Part shown: positions 36,829 through 45,662 of the stretch, piece after piece | Layout of the letters: every line of letters starts with the position of its first letter | Position numbering within the stretch: the stretch's first letter is position 1 | Assembly: GCA_910575555.1 (NCBI GenBank) | Contig: CAJTFX010000002.1 | Coordinates: 124,001 to 188,000 of the forward strand | DNA: 64,000 nt | Direction of reading: 5' to 3' | From: Lachnospiraceae bacterium | GTDB taxonomy: Bacteria; Bacillota; Clostridia; Lachnospirales; Lachnospiraceae | Program-made: the position numbers and the translations under genes | The notes under the pieces: model-generated | Told to the model about the DNA's origin: nothing | Database searches by the model: none | The model's input: only the letters and a program-made list of their open reading frames with translations

Positions 36829-36904
36829 GGGGCTGTGGCATTAAGAAATAAATATACAAGATACAATATTTGTATGTTTACTTCTTAATGCGGCGGCCCC
36901 TTTT
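36829..36904 (+). terminator. Long terminator hairpin after the toxin-antitoxin pair
   Basis: GGGGC...GCATTAAGAA pairs with TTCTTAATGC...GCCCC, continued inward by an A+T-rich imperfect stem, and the G+C-rich base is followed by TTTT. It lies between the toxin gene and the convergent HD-GYP-like gene. The 36755-36828 stretch before it holds nothing recognisable. Confidence 0.65.
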
Positions 36905-36909
36905 AAAAA

Positions 36910-38091
36910 TCACAAAACCCTTCCTGCGGCCAGAATCTTGCTCCGCTTCTCCTGATACCGCTTTGCCGTCTCCTTTGTCTTAGGATCGCTGGCATATTTT
37001 TTCAAAGTTTCCTGATCCACCTTCAGCCGGAGATCCATGGTTTTCATCACATCTGAAATGTGCATGGTTTTCTGGAACCTGGCGTCGGTAAAGTCAATGC
37101 GCCGGTTATCCGAAAAGAGAATTACTACAGGCTGCGCATAATTCTTGTCATTTTCTTCAATGATAATACCTTTCTGCCCGTTGGAGAAGTCCACGCAGCA
37201 TCCCCCCGGAAGGATATGGACACATTGGGTAAGGGCAGCCACAAAGGGGGCGGGATAGTAGTCCGGATGCTCCCGGAGAAAACGCACCGCCCGGATTTCA
37301 GAAACCGGCTCTTTGTCCAGATTCATGGAAGTCAGTTCATCAAACATGCTTGCCACATGAAGCACATGGGTGCCGTTTCGCCAGCGGATATTCTTTTGCA
37401 GGGGAATTTTGACATTGTGCTCTAGCCTTGTCATCTGCCCCACAAGCTGAAGCGTAAGCTCCGGCAGCTTATAATCGTTGTAATCCGGGTGAAGAAGCTG
37501 ATAGCCCTTTTCCAGATAGCCCCTGACCAGACGCCGTTCATCCGGAGACAGCAGGGCGTCGCCTTTTTCCTGAATCTCATCGGGAACCAGTAAAAGGCCG
37601 ATATCGTGAAGAAGGGCGGCGCATACGACGGCAAGCTGTTCTCCGTAAGAGTAGTGAAGCCTGTGCACCATCATGGCAGACAGAATCGCCGTGTTCAGGC
37701 TGTGTTTGTAAACATAATCGCCGTTGCTGCGCAGATTTTTGGCAAAATTAATCTTATGCTCCAGGGAACCAAAATCCCTCAGGATGGTCTGTGCCAGACT
37801 TGTCAGGTTCTGAGGGGCCATGTTGTTGGTAAGCAGGGCAAGATCGTCTTTCAGACGGAACGTGGAAACAGTGAGAAAACGCTCCAGTTCAATGTCCTCT
37901 TCGCTTAAAGGCGGCGCCGGTTCTGCCGGCTCTAAAATGTAAACGCCCCAGAGACCGAAATTTTCGATATTAGCAATTCCCTGGCGGGTCAGACGGGTCT
38001 CCCGTTCAAAAAGCATAACTCCCTTTTTATTGTAAATAGGCCGGGCGAGACGCATGCCGGGCTTTAAATGGTTGATTTTTACGTATTGCAC
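36910..38091 (-). CDS. Degenerate HD-GYP-domain protein
   Basis: A 393-residue protein. The N-terminus (YVKINHLKPGMRLARPIY) is the domain typically preceding HD-GYP modules. The HD region (residues ~125-270) keeps HDIG at ~162, but the usual Lys after it is Leu, and the HHExxDGxGYP loop is absent (GQMTRLEHNVKIP in its place). It may therefore have lost cyclic-di-GMP phosphodiesterase activity and act as a sensor. The C-terminus has a small beta-rich domain. A GTG start at 38091 follows GGAGGTG. Confidence 0.8.
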   Translation of the reverse strand: MQYVKINHLKPGMRLARPIYNKKGVMLFERETRLTRQGIANIENFGLWGVYILEPAEPAPPLSEEDIELERFLTVSTFRLKDDLALLTNNMAPQNLTSLAQTILRDFGSLEHKINFAKNLRSNGDYVYKHSLNTAILSAMMVHRLHYSYGEQLAVVCAALLHDIGLLLVPDEIQEKGDALLSPDERRLVRGYLEKGYQLLHPDYNDYKLPELTLQLVGQMTRLEHNVKIPLQKNIRWRNGTHVLHVASMFDELTSMNLDKEPVSEIRAVRFLREHPDYYPAPFVAALTQCVHILPGGCCVDFSNGQKGIIIEENDKNYAQPVVILFSDNRRIDFTDARFQKTMHISDVMKTMDLRLKVDQETLKKYASDPKTKETAKRYQEKRSKILAAGRVL

Positions 38092-38130
38092 GAAAACACC
38101 TCCGAATCCTGTTACGAACTGTAATTGTAT

Positions 38131-38160
38131 TTTATATCGGATAAAATCAGCGATTGGCAA
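38131..38160 (-). promoter_or_regulatory. Promoter of the HD-GYP-like gene
   Basis: On the minus strand TTGCCA and TATAAA are separated by 18 bp, about 40 bases before the GTG start. It is back to back with the promoter of the hydrolase gene. Confidence 0.6.
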
Positions 38161-38185
38161 AGACTGTCAGGGGATAATTTCTGCA

Positions 38186-38214
38186 TTGCTTTACAGACAA
38201 CAGTGTGATAAAAT
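38186..38214 (+). promoter_or_regulatory. Promoter of the SleB-type hydrolase gene
   Basis: TTGCTT and TAAAAT with a 17-bp spacer, 49 bases before the ATG at 38264. Confidence 0.6.
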
Positions 38215-38263
38215 TTTATCAGCAGTTTACAAAGGAGTGAAAATTGAGATACTGGAGGATGCC

Positions 38264-39433
38264 ATGAAAAAAGCAGGAAGAATTCTGGCGTTGGTTTTCC
38301 TTTTGTGCTGTTTCTCCAATCTGGCAGTTTTTGCAACCCAGGGGAAAATAGATAAAGTCCAGGAAGGAATCAAAGATTTAGAGCAGCAGAAAAAGGAAGC
38401 AAAAAGCCAGGCGGACAGCCTTTCTGACAAAGCGGGAGGGCTGGAAGGAGATTTGAAAGCGTTCAACAGCAGTCTGGAAGCGGCCGCCGCCAGGTTAAAT
38501 GAAACAGAAGAGCAGCTAAACAGTACCAGAATCAGTCTGGAGGAGACCAGAGCTGCCCTGGAAGCGGCCAGGCTGAAAGAGCAGGAGCAGTATGAGGCCA
38601 TGAAAAAGAGAATCCGGTTCATGTATGAAATGGACATGGAGGGAATGATAGAAGTGCTGCTGAGCGCAGAGAATTTTGCAGATTTTCTGAACAAAGGGGA
38701 ATATATTGTAAATATTCACAATTACGATCGGAAAATGCTTGGAGAATACCGGGCTACGAAAGAGGAAATTGCAGGAAAAGAACAGGAGCTTGAAGGGCAG
38801 GAACAGCAGCTTGCAGATCTGCAGGCGCAGCAGGAAGAAAAGAAACAGGAACTGGCCGTATTGGTGGACAGCACTTCCGAGAAGCTGAGCGCTGCCAGAA
38901 AACAGCTTGCAGACGCCCAGGCTGACGTGGAGGCTTATGAAGCGGAGATTGAGCGGCAGAAAGCTTATGAAGCAGAACTGGAGGCCCAGAAAGCAGCCGA
39001 AGACGCAAAGAGACTGGAAGAGATCAAACGGCAGGAAGCGGAAATGAAACAGAAGCAGAAAGATTCGGCAGGAGGCGGGAAGATCGCCCCAAGCAGCGAC
39101 GCTTCCGACATTGCGCTTCTGGCTGCTCTGATTCAGTGCGAGGCCGGTGGAGAAAGCTATGAAGGAAAACTGGCAGTGGGAAGCGTTGTGATGAACCGTG
39201 TGAGCAGCTCCCATTTTCCCAATTCAGTGGCGGGAGTCATCTATCAGAGCGGACAGTTTTCTCCGGTGGCAAGCGGGCGGTTTGCCTCCGTACTGGCAAA
39301 AGGAGCCAACCAGAGCTGTACCCAGGCGGCAGGCGAGGTGCTCGGCGGAAATATTACCATCGGCTGTCTGTATTTCAGGCGGAATGACGGTTCCATTCCA
39401 GGCGCCGTCATTGGCAATCATGTATTTTATTAA
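38264..39433 (+). CDS. Secreted coiled-coil cell wall hydrolase (SleB-type)
   Basis: A 389-residue exported protein with an N-terminal signal peptide (KKAGRILALVFLLCCF..., cleavage likely after VFA), a long coiled coil (~residues 28-265) as in PcsB/CwlO-type proteins, and a C-terminal Hydrolase_2 (SleB) domain: LIQCEAGGESYEGKLAVG with the catalytic Glu, then VVMNRV. SleB domains are lytic transglycosylases of peptidoglycan, known from spore germination and vegetative remodelling. TGGAGG decides the start; the ORF could be extended upstream but would cross the promoter. Confidence 0.88.
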   Translation: MKKAGRILALVFLLCCFSNLAVFATQGKIDKVQEGIKDLEQQKKEAKSQADSLSDKAGGLEGDLKAFNSSLEAAAARLNETEEQLNSTRISLEETRAALEAARLKEQEQYEAMKKRIRFMYEMDMEGMIEVLLSAENFADFLNKGEYIVNIHNYDRKMLGEYRATKEEIAGKEQELEGQEQQLADLQAQQEEKKQELAVLVDSTSEKLSAARKQLADAQADVEAYEAEIERQKAYEAELEAQKAAEDAKRLEEIKRQEAEMKQKQKDSAGGGKIAPSSDASDIALLAALIQCEAGGESYEGKLAVGSVVMNRVSSSHFPNSVAGVIYQSGQFSPVASGRFASVLAKGANQSCTQAAGEVLGGNITIGCLYFRRNDGSIPGAVIGNHVFY

Positions 39434-39462
39434 TACATAGAAAAGACATGGCAGAATAAGGA

Positions 39463-39506
39463 AAGGCGGTTTTTGTGCAATATATACAAAGACTGCCTCT
39501 TTTTTT
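39463..39506 (+). terminator. Terminator after the cell wall hydrolase
   Basis: AGGCGGTTTTTGT pairs with ACAAAGACTGCCT around a short A+T loop and is followed by seven T. Confidence 0.8.
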
Positions 39507-39587
39507 CGGGAAAAAGGCCGAAAAGAATGACAAGAATATAACAAAGATAGACAAAAAGGCAGCGGGATAGGGCAGGCAAGATAATTC

Positions 39588-39616
39588 TTGCAATTTACAC
39601 GGAAATGTGCTAGGAT
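39588..39616 (+). promoter_or_regulatory. Candidate promoter of the butyrate operon
   Basis: TTGCAA and TAGGAT are separated by 17 bp, about 190 bases upstream of thl. The leader between (39617-39809) has no gene; it holds a small TGGCAT/ATGCCA hairpin followed at a distance by a T-rich run, so attenuation is possible. Confidence 0.5.
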
Positions 39617-39809
39617 ACACTTATCGAGAGAAGAAAATACGGGAAAAACGGGAATCAGCAAAAGTACTTTGCGGGTCTGGCATCATGAAAAATGCCAACA
39701 GCCTGTTTTCCTTTTTTTGGCAAAAGATTGTTAAAAAAATAACATGGATTTTGGTGATTTTGTCAAAATATTTTCGCGATACACTATATTTAAAAAGGAG
39801 ACGAAGAAA

Positions 39810-40991
39810 ATGGCAAAGAAAGTTGTTTTGGCAGGCGCATGCCGTACCGCAATCGGAACTATGGGAGGGGCTTTAAGCACAACCCCGGCACCGGTATTGG
39901 GATCTATCGTTATCAAAGAAGCATTAAGCAGGGCAGGCGTTCCGGCAGATAAAGTTGACCATGTATACATGGGATGCGTTATTCAGGCAGGTTTGGGACA
40001 GAACGTAGCCCGTCAGGCATCCATCAATGCAGGTTTGCCAATCGAGACACCGGCAGTTACCGTTAACGTAGTCTGCGGTTCCGGTTTGAACTGTGTAAAT
40101 ATGGCTGCTCAGATGATCCAGGCAGGCGATGCTGATATCGTCGTAGCAGGCGGTATGGAAAATATGTCAATGGCTCCTTATGCAGCTATGCAGGGACGTT
40201 ACGGATACAGAATGAACAATGCTGCTTTGGTAGACACCATGGTAAATGATGCATTGTGGGATGCATTCAATCAGTATCATATGGGAATTACCGCTGAAAA
40301 CGTAGCAGAGCAGTGGGGACTGACCAGAGAGCAGTTAGACGAGTTTGCAGCATCTTCACAGCAGAAATGCGAGAAGGCAATCAATGACGGCAAGTTCAAA
40401 GATGAAATCGTTCCTGTAGAAGTAAAACAGAAAAAGAAAACAGTGATCGTAGATACAGACGAAGGTCCCCGTCCGGGAACAACTAAAGAAAGCATCTCCA
40501 AATTACGCCCGGCATTCAAACCGGATGGAATCGTGACTGCAGCAAACGCTTCCGGCATCAATGACGGCGCAGCGGCAGTAGTTGTTATGAGCGAAGAGAA
40601 AGCCAAAGAACTTGGCGTGAAGCCAATGGCAGCTTTTGTAGCAGGCGCTCTTGGCGGCGTAGATCCTTCCATCATGGGTGTAGGTCCGGTTGCTTCCACT
40701 AAGAAAGTATTCGAAAAGACAGGCTTAACCATTGACGATATGGATCTGGTAGAGGCAAACGAAGCATTTGCAGCTCAGTCTCTTGCAGTGGCTCATGACC
40801 TGAACTTTGATATGAGCAAAGTAAATGTAAACGGCGGCGCAATTGCACTTGGACATCCGGTAGGAGCCAGCGGATGCCGTATCCTTGTTACATTATTACA
40901 TGAGATGCAGAGAAGCGGTGCGAAGAAAGGCCTTGCAACTCTGTGCATCGGCGGCGGTATGGGATGCTCCACCATCGTGGAAAGAGACTAA
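39810..40991 (+). CDS. thl: Acetyl-CoA acetyltransferase (thiolase)
   Basis: A 393-residue biosynthetic thiolase. The nucleophile is Cys89 (VVCGSGLNC), with GHPVGASG and the C-terminal CIGGGMGCS loop. It condenses two acetyl-CoA to acetoacetyl-CoA, the first step of butyrate synthesis. AAAGGAGA before 39810 fixes the start. Codon bias is strong (GTA, GCA), indicating high expression. It is followed by hbd, not by crt as in most operons of this type. Confidence 0.96.
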   Translation: MAKKVVLAGACRTAIGTMGGALSTTPAPVLGSIVIKEALSRAGVPADKVDHVYMGCVIQAGLGQNVARQASINAGLPIETPAVTVNVVCGSGLNCVNMAAQMIQAGDADIVVAGGMENMSMAPYAAMQGRYGYRMNNAALVDTMVNDALWDAFNQYHMGITAENVAEQWGLTREQLDEFAASSQQKCEKAINDGKFKDEIVPVEVKQKKKTVIVDTDEGPRPGTTKESISKLRPAFKPDGIVTAANASGINDGAAAVVVMSEEKAKELGVKPMAAFVAGALGGVDPSIMGVGPVASTKKVFEKTGLTIDDMDLVEANEAFAAQSLAVAHDLNFDMSKVNVNGGAIALGHPVGASGCRILVTLLHEMQRSGAKKGLATLCIGGGMGCSTIVERD

Positions 40992-41086
40992 ATCCTGCTG
41001 TTTCGGTTCTGCCTGAGGGCAGAAATGTTCATAGATTATGGAATCGGTATACTTTTGCTGATACCAGAAAATGAGAAAGCTAATAT

Positions 41087-41113
41087 GGATACCGGAGTTC
41101 TGCTCCGGTATCC
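41087..41113 (+). repeat. Inverted repeat between thl and hbd
   Basis: GGATACCGGA and TCCGGTATCC pair perfectly over 10 bp around GTTCTGC. No T tract follows, so it is more likely an intercistronic mRNA stabiliser or processing site than a terminator. Confidence 0.6.
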
Positions 41114-41139
41114 TGTAGAATAATTTAAGGAGGACTATC

Positions 41140-41979
41140 ATGAAAGTTGGCGTTATTGGAGCAGGAACCATGGGTTCCGGAATTGCACAGGCATTTGCAC
41201 AGACAGAAGGATATGAAGTATGCCTTTGCGATATTAATGACGAATTTGCTGCAAATGGCAAGAACAAAATTGCAAAAGGATTCGAGAAGAGAGTTGCAAA
41301 GGGCAAAATGGATCAGGCAAAAGCAGATGCAATCCTTGCAAAAATCACTACAGGAACGAAGGAAATCTGCGGTGACTGCGATTTAATCGTAGAAGCAGCA
41401 TTGGAAGTAATGGATATTAAAAAGCAGACATTCAAAGAACTGCAGGAGATCGTAAAGAAAGACTGCATGTTTGCAACCAACACTTCTTCTCTTTCCATCA
41501 CAGAGATTGGCGCAGGACTTGACAGACCGGTCATCGGTATGCATTTCTTTAACCCGGCTCCTGTTATGAAGCTGATTGAGGTTATCAAAGGTGAGAACAC
41601 ACTGGACGAAATGAAAGACAAAATCGTTAAAATCTCCGAAGAAATCGGCAAAACTCCGGTTGAAGTAAATGAAGCTGCAGGATTTGTAGTAAACAGAATC
41701 TTAATTCCTATGATCAATGAAGCAGTTGGCATCTATGCAGACGGCGTTGCTTCTGTAGAAGGCATTGACACTGCTATGAAGCTGGGTGCAAATCATCCGA
41801 TGGGACCTCTGGCTTTAGGAGATTTGGTTGGACTTGATATCTGCCTTGCAATTATGAACGTTTTGTATGATGAGACAGGAGATCCCAAATACCGTCCGCA
41901 TCCATTGTTAAAGAAAATGGTTCGTGCAGGTAAGCTGGGACAGAAAACCGGTATCGGTTTCTATGATTACAGCAAATAA
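41140..41979 (+). CDS. hbd: 3-hydroxybutyryl-CoA dehydrogenase
   Basis: A 279-residue NAD(P)-dependent enzyme. The Rossmann loop [39 protein letters not shown] and [11 protein letters not shown] are typical. It reduces acetoacetyl-CoA to 3-hydroxybutyryl-CoA. AAGGAGG precedes the ATG. It lies 148 bases after thl. Confidence 0.96.
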   Translation: MKVGVIGAGTMGSGIAQAFAQTEGYEVCLCDINDEFAANGKNKIAKGFEKRVAKGKMDQAKADAILAKITTGTKEICGDCDLIVEAALEVMDIKKQTFKELQEIVKKDCMFATNTSSLSITEIGAGLDRPVIGMHFFNPAPVMKLIEVIKGENTLDEMKDKIVKISEEIGKTPVEVNEAAGFVVNRILIPMINEAVGIYADGVASVEGIDTAMKLGANHPMGPLALGDLVGLDICLAIMNVLYDETGDPKYRPHPLLKKMVRAGKLGQKTGIGFYDYSK

Positions 41980-42041
41980 TACATATTGACAAAGGCACAG
42001 CCTCAGCAGGCTTTGGCCTGCACTGTATTGAATGTGAGGAG

Positions 42042-42072
42042 CTGCCGCATTGGATTCGTCTGAATGCGGCAG
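42042..42072 (+). repeat. Inverted repeat between hbd and bcd
   Basis: CTGCCGCATT pairs perfectly with AATGCGGCAG around an 11-base loop. As with the thl-hbd hairpin, no T tract follows, so it probably shapes operon mRNA stability. Confidence 0.6.
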
Positions 42073-42114
42073 TCCCATTCCATAAAATAAAAGAAAGTTT
42101 GGAGGAAAAGTATC

Positions 42115-43269
42115 ATGGATTTTTCTTTAGATAAAAAACATGAAATGGCGAGAACTCTGTTCAGAGAGTTTGCTGAAAATGAAGTAAAGCCTCTTGCTCA
42201 GGAAGTTGACGAGACAGAAAAATTCCCAAGAGGAACCGTAGAAAAAATGCAGAAAATAGGATTCATGGGTATTCCAATTCCCAAGGAATACGGCGGACAG
42301 GGATGCGATCCTCTTACCTACATTATGTGCGTAGAGGAATTATCCAAGGTTTGCGGCACTACAGGCGTTATCGTATCTGCTCATACCTCCCTTTGCTGCG
42401 ATCCTATTATGACATACGGCAACGAAGAGCAGAAGCAGAAATATCTTGCGCCTCTTGCAAAAGGTGAGAAGTTAGGCGCATTTGCCCTGACAGAGCCGGG
42501 TGCAGGCACCGACGCACAGGGATGCCAGACCAAAGCGGTATTAGACGGCGACGAATGGGTATTAAACGGCTCCAAATGCTTTATCACCAACGGCAAAGAG
42601 GCTGATATCTATATCGTAATCGCTATCACAAGCGTAGTGGAGGACAGGAGAGGAAGAAAGAAAAAGAACTTCTCCACCTTTATCGTAGAAAAAGGAACTC
42701 CGGGCTTCTCCTTCGGAACCAAGGAAAAGAAAATGGGTATCCGCGGATCTGCTACATATGAATTGATTTTTGAAGACTGCAGAATCCCCAAAGAGAATCT
42801 GCTGGGGCCGGAAGGCAAAGGATTCCCAATTGCAATGCATACATTGGACGGCGGACGTATCGGTATCGCAGCTCAGGCTCTTGGTATTGCAGAGGGCGCA
42901 CTGGAAGCAACCGTTGCTTACACCAAAGAAAGAAAACAGTTCGGACGCTCTATCGCTGCACAGCAGAATACCCAGTTCCAGCTGGCAGATATGGCAGCTA
43001 AGATTGAAGCAGCGCAGCTTCTGGTTTACAAAGCAGCTATGGCAAAAGCAACTCAGAAGGTTTACTCTGTAGAAGCGGCAAAGGCAAAATTATTTGCAGC
43101 AGAGGTTGCTATGGACGTAACCACAAGATGCGTTCAGCTCTTCGGCGGATACGGATATATCAGAGAATATGATGTAGAGCGTATGATGCGTGACGCTAAG
43201 ATCACAGAGATTTATGAAGGAACTTCTGAGGTTCAGCGTATGGTTATTTCCGGCGCATTGCTGAAATAA
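42115..43269 (+). CDS. bcd: Butyryl-CoA dehydrogenase
   Basis: A 384-residue acyl-CoA dehydrogenase: FALTEPGAGTDA, the catalytic Glu in ITEIYEGTSEVQRM near the C-terminus, and QLFGGYGY. With EtfAB it reduces crotonyl-CoA to butyryl-CoA, in clostridia by flavin-based electron bifurcation that also reduces ferredoxin. GGAGG precedes the ATG. Confidence 0.95.
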   Translation: MDFSLDKKHEMARTLFREFAENEVKPLAQEVDETEKFPRGTVEKMQKIGFMGIPIPKEYGGQGCDPLTYIMCVEELSKVCGTTGVIVSAHTSLCCDPIMTYGNEEQKQKYLAPLAKGEKLGAFALTEPGAGTDAQGCQTKAVLDGDEWVLNGSKCFITNGKEADIYIVIAITSVVEDRRGRKKKNFSTFIVEKGTPGFSFGTKEKKMGIRGSATYELIFEDCRIPKENLLGPEGKGFPIAMHTLDGGRIGIAAQALGIAEGALEATVAYTKERKQFGRSIAAQQNTQFQLADMAAKIEAAQLLVYKAAMAKATQKVYSVEAAKAKLFAAEVAMDVTTRCVQLFGGYGYIREYDVERMMRDAKITEIYEGTSEVQRMVISGALLK

Positions 43270-43428
43270 AGTATCATTCAGCTGTGTTGAGTGACAAAAG
43301 AAATGGCCGTCCATCGGATGAAAGCCAAAGATTATAAATCTCAATATGCCGTGGCAGGCAAGACGGCCGTCCCTGTGAAGGAAGCCGGGAACTTTGCCGC
43401 AAAAATAAAACATAAGGAGTGAATTACC

Positions 43429-44214
43429 GTGAAAATCGTTGTATGTATAAAACAGGTGCCAGATACCAAAGGCGGAGTAAAATTCAATCCAGACGGTACT
43501 CTGGACAGAGGCGCAATGCTCACCATTATGAATCCGGATGACAAAGCCGGGTTAGAAGCAGCCCTTAGATTAAAAGAACAGTATGGCGCAGAAGTAACTG
43601 TACTTACCATGGGACTTCCCAAAGCAGACGAAGTTCTCCGTGAAGCTATGGCAATGGGTGCAGACAAAGGTATCCTTGTTACAGACAGAGTGTTGGGAGG
43701 CGCAGATACATGGGCTACCTCTACCACAATCGCAGGAGCAATCCGGAATCTGGAATATGATTTAATTATCACCGGACGTCAGGCAATCGACGGCGATACC
43801 GCACAGGTTGGGCCTCAGATTTCTGAACATCTGGATATTCCGGTGATTTCCTATGCACAGGAAATCAAAATTGACGGGGACTATGTAGTGGTTCAGCGTC
43901 AGTATGAAGACAGATATCATGAATTAAAGGCAAAAATGCCATGTTTAGTTACCGCTCTTTCCGAGTTAAACGAGCCGCGTTATATGACGCCGGGCGGAAT
44001 CTTTGATGCTTATGACAAAGAAGTGACTGTATGGGGCCGGGCAGATTTGAAAGATGTAGATGATTCTGACCTTGGATTAAAAGGATCACCCACAAAGATT
44101 GCAAAGGCATCTGACAAAGTGAAAAAAGGCGCCGGAGAAAAAGTGGTTCCCGATACACCCGAAGATGCAGTTGCCTATATTACAGGTAAATTGAAAGAGA
44201 AACACGTAATCTAA
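43429..44214 (+). CDS. etfB: Electron transfer flavoprotein subunit beta
   Basis: A 261-residue EtfB with GTG start after AAGGAG. KIVVCIKQVPDTKGG, DGDTAQVGPQISEHL and the AMP/FAD-binding segment fit the bifurcating Bcd-linked type. It forms the EtfAB-Bcd complex with its neighbours. Confidence 0.95.
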   Translation: MKIVVCIKQVPDTKGGVKFNPDGTLDRGAMLTIMNPDDKAGLEAALRLKEQYGAEVTVLTMGLPKADEVLREAMAMGADKGILVTDRVLGGADTWATSTTIAGAIRNLEYDLIITGRQAIDGDTAQVGPQISEHLDIPVISYAQEIKIDGDYVVVQRQYEDRYHELKAKMPCLVTALSELNEPRYMTPGGIFDAYDKEVTVWGRADLKDVDDSDLGLKGSPTKIAKASDKVKKGAGEKVVPDTPEDAVAYITGKLKEKHVI

Positions 44215-44293
44215 AGAAAAGTTCAAAAGCTCACGAAAGAGCGAATCAGATGGATTGCGAATATCCGTAAAAATAAGGAAAGTGGTGAAAATA

Positions 44294-45340
44294 ATGGGTT
44301 TAGAAGCATATAAAGGAGTATATGTCTTTGCACAGCAGGTAGACAATGTATTAAGCGGAATTGCTTTTGAATTACTGGGCAAAGCGAAAGACTTGGCAAA
44401 AGATTTAAGCACAGATGTAACAGCAGTATTGATTGGTTCCGGAGTGAAGGATTTGGCAGATCAGCTGGCAGAGTACGGCGCTGACAAAGTAATCGTTGTA
44501 GATGATCCGGAATTGAAAGAATACAGAACAGAGCCTTATACACATGCTCTTTCCTCTGTGATCAATGAGTATAAACCGGAAATTATGTTAGTAGGCGCTA
44601 CTGCAATCGGACGTGACCTTGGGCCCCGTGTATCTGCAAGAGTGAAAACCGGTCTTACTGCAGACTGTACCGTACTTGAAATCGGCGACTTCCCGCTGAA
44701 TCCGGTGCCGGGTAAAGAAAATGAGCAGAAACACAATCAGCTGCTTATGACCCGTCCTGCATTTGGCGGCAACACAATCGCAACTATTGCATGTCCGGAC
44801 AACCGTCCTCAGATGGCAACCGTACGTCCCGGCGTTATGCAGAAAATCGATCCGATTAAGGGTGCAAAAGCAAACGTAGTGGAATACAATCCAGGATTTG
44901 CTCCCAATGACAAATATGTGGAAATCCTGAATGTGGTAAAAGCTGTAAAAGAAACCGAAGATATCATGGAAGCAAAGATTCTGGTTTCCGGCGGACGCGG
45001 CGTTGGAAGCGCAGAGAACTTCAAGCTGCTGCAGGATTTGGCAGATGTTATCGGCGGAACCGTAAGCTGCTCCCGTGCAGTTGTAGAAAACGGATGGAAG
45101 CCGGTAGATTTACAGGTAGGACAGACTGGTAAAACAGTCCGCCCCAATGTATATTTTGCAATCGGTATTTCCGGAGCAATTCAGCACGTAGCAGGTATGG
45201 AAGAAGCAGATATCATCATCGCAATTAACAAAGATGAAGATGCTCCAATCTTTGATGTAGCTGATTACGGCGTAGTTGGCGACTTACATAAAGTTGTTCC
45301 GGCTTTGACAGAGGCTTTGAAGGCTGAAATGGCGAAATAG
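44294..45340 (+). CDS. etfA: Electron transfer flavoprotein subunit alpha
   Basis: A 348-residue EtfA. The C-terminal FAD domain shows GGRGVGSAENFKLL, QVGQTGKTVRPNVY and IGISGAIQHVAGM. It is the last gene of the butyrate operon; no butyryl-CoA:acetate CoA-transferase follows, so the final step is encoded elsewhere or uses a transferase/kinase pair like that in the island. ATG at 44294 is preferred; the ORF can be extended upstream without a ribosome site. Confidence 0.95.
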   Translation: MGLEAYKGVYVFAQQVDNVLSGIAFELLGKAKDLAKDLSTDVTAVLIGSGVKDLADQLAEYGADKVIVVDDPELKEYRTEPYTHALSSVINEYKPEIMLVGATAIGRDLGPRVSARVKTGLTADCTVLEIGDFPLNPVPGKENEQKHNQLLMTRPAFGGNTIATIACPDNRPQMATVRPGVMQKIDPIKGAKANVVEYNPGFAPNDKYVEILNVVKAVKETEDIMEAKILVSGGRGVGSAENFKLLQDLADVIGGTVSCSRAVVENGWKPVDLQVGQTGKTVRPNVYFAIGISGAIQHVAGMEEADIIIAINKDEDAPIFDVADYGVVGDLHKVVPALTEALKAEMAK

Positions 45341-45361
45341 CAGATAAGCTATAAAACCCTG

Positions 45362-45405
45362 TGCGGCTTCTGGCAGTGAATATTCATTGCCGGAAGCCGC
45401 ATTTT
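45362..45405 (+). terminator. Terminator of the butyrate operon
   Basis: TGCGGCTTC...GGCAGTGAAT pairs with ATTCATTGCC...GAAGCCGCA along about 20 bp with one or two wobbles, followed by TTTT. Confidence 0.85.
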
Positions 45406-45446
45406 GCCATTTCAGCAGGGAACGGCTGGAGAATTCATGAAATTAA

Positions 45447-45476
45447 TTGTATTTTTCTTTTCGGTTGTGATATAAT
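45447..45476 (+). promoter_or_regulatory. Promoter of gpmI
   Basis: TTGTAT and a perfect TATAAT are separated by 18 bp. The predicted start gives a ~180-base leader containing the tandem repeat at 45493-45618. Confidence 0.7.
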
Positions 45477-45492
45477 TTGCCTTGAGGAGGGA

Positions 45493-45618
45493 CCCGGCGC
45501 AAAACCAAGAAAAAGCAAAACAGGGAGAGCCGGGAGGAGCCCTGAAGGCCTTGCCTTGAAAAGTCCCCGGCTCAAAACCAGGAATAGCCAAACTCAAGAA
45601 GCCGGGAGGAGCCTTGAG
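45493..45618 (+). repeat. Tandem imperfect repeat in the gpmI leader
   Basis: Two ~54-base units, about 18 bases apart, share the order CCCGGC, CAAAACCA, GCCGGGAGGAGCC, TTGA/CTGA. In each unit the CCCGGC end can pair with GCCGGG to form a hairpin, and GGAGGAGCC follows. Unit 1 is 45493-45546 and unit 2 is 45565-45618. I know no riboswitch or T-box with this form, and there is no open frame with a start here. It may be a leader RNA regulating gpmI. Confidence 0.65.
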
Positions 45619-45662
45619 AATGAAATATCATTTTAAAGAGAGAAAGGGAGATGGAAAATCTT

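Noticed and set aside
45493-45618. CRISPR array
   Set aside because: Only two imperfect units with no uniform spacers and no cas genes nearby.
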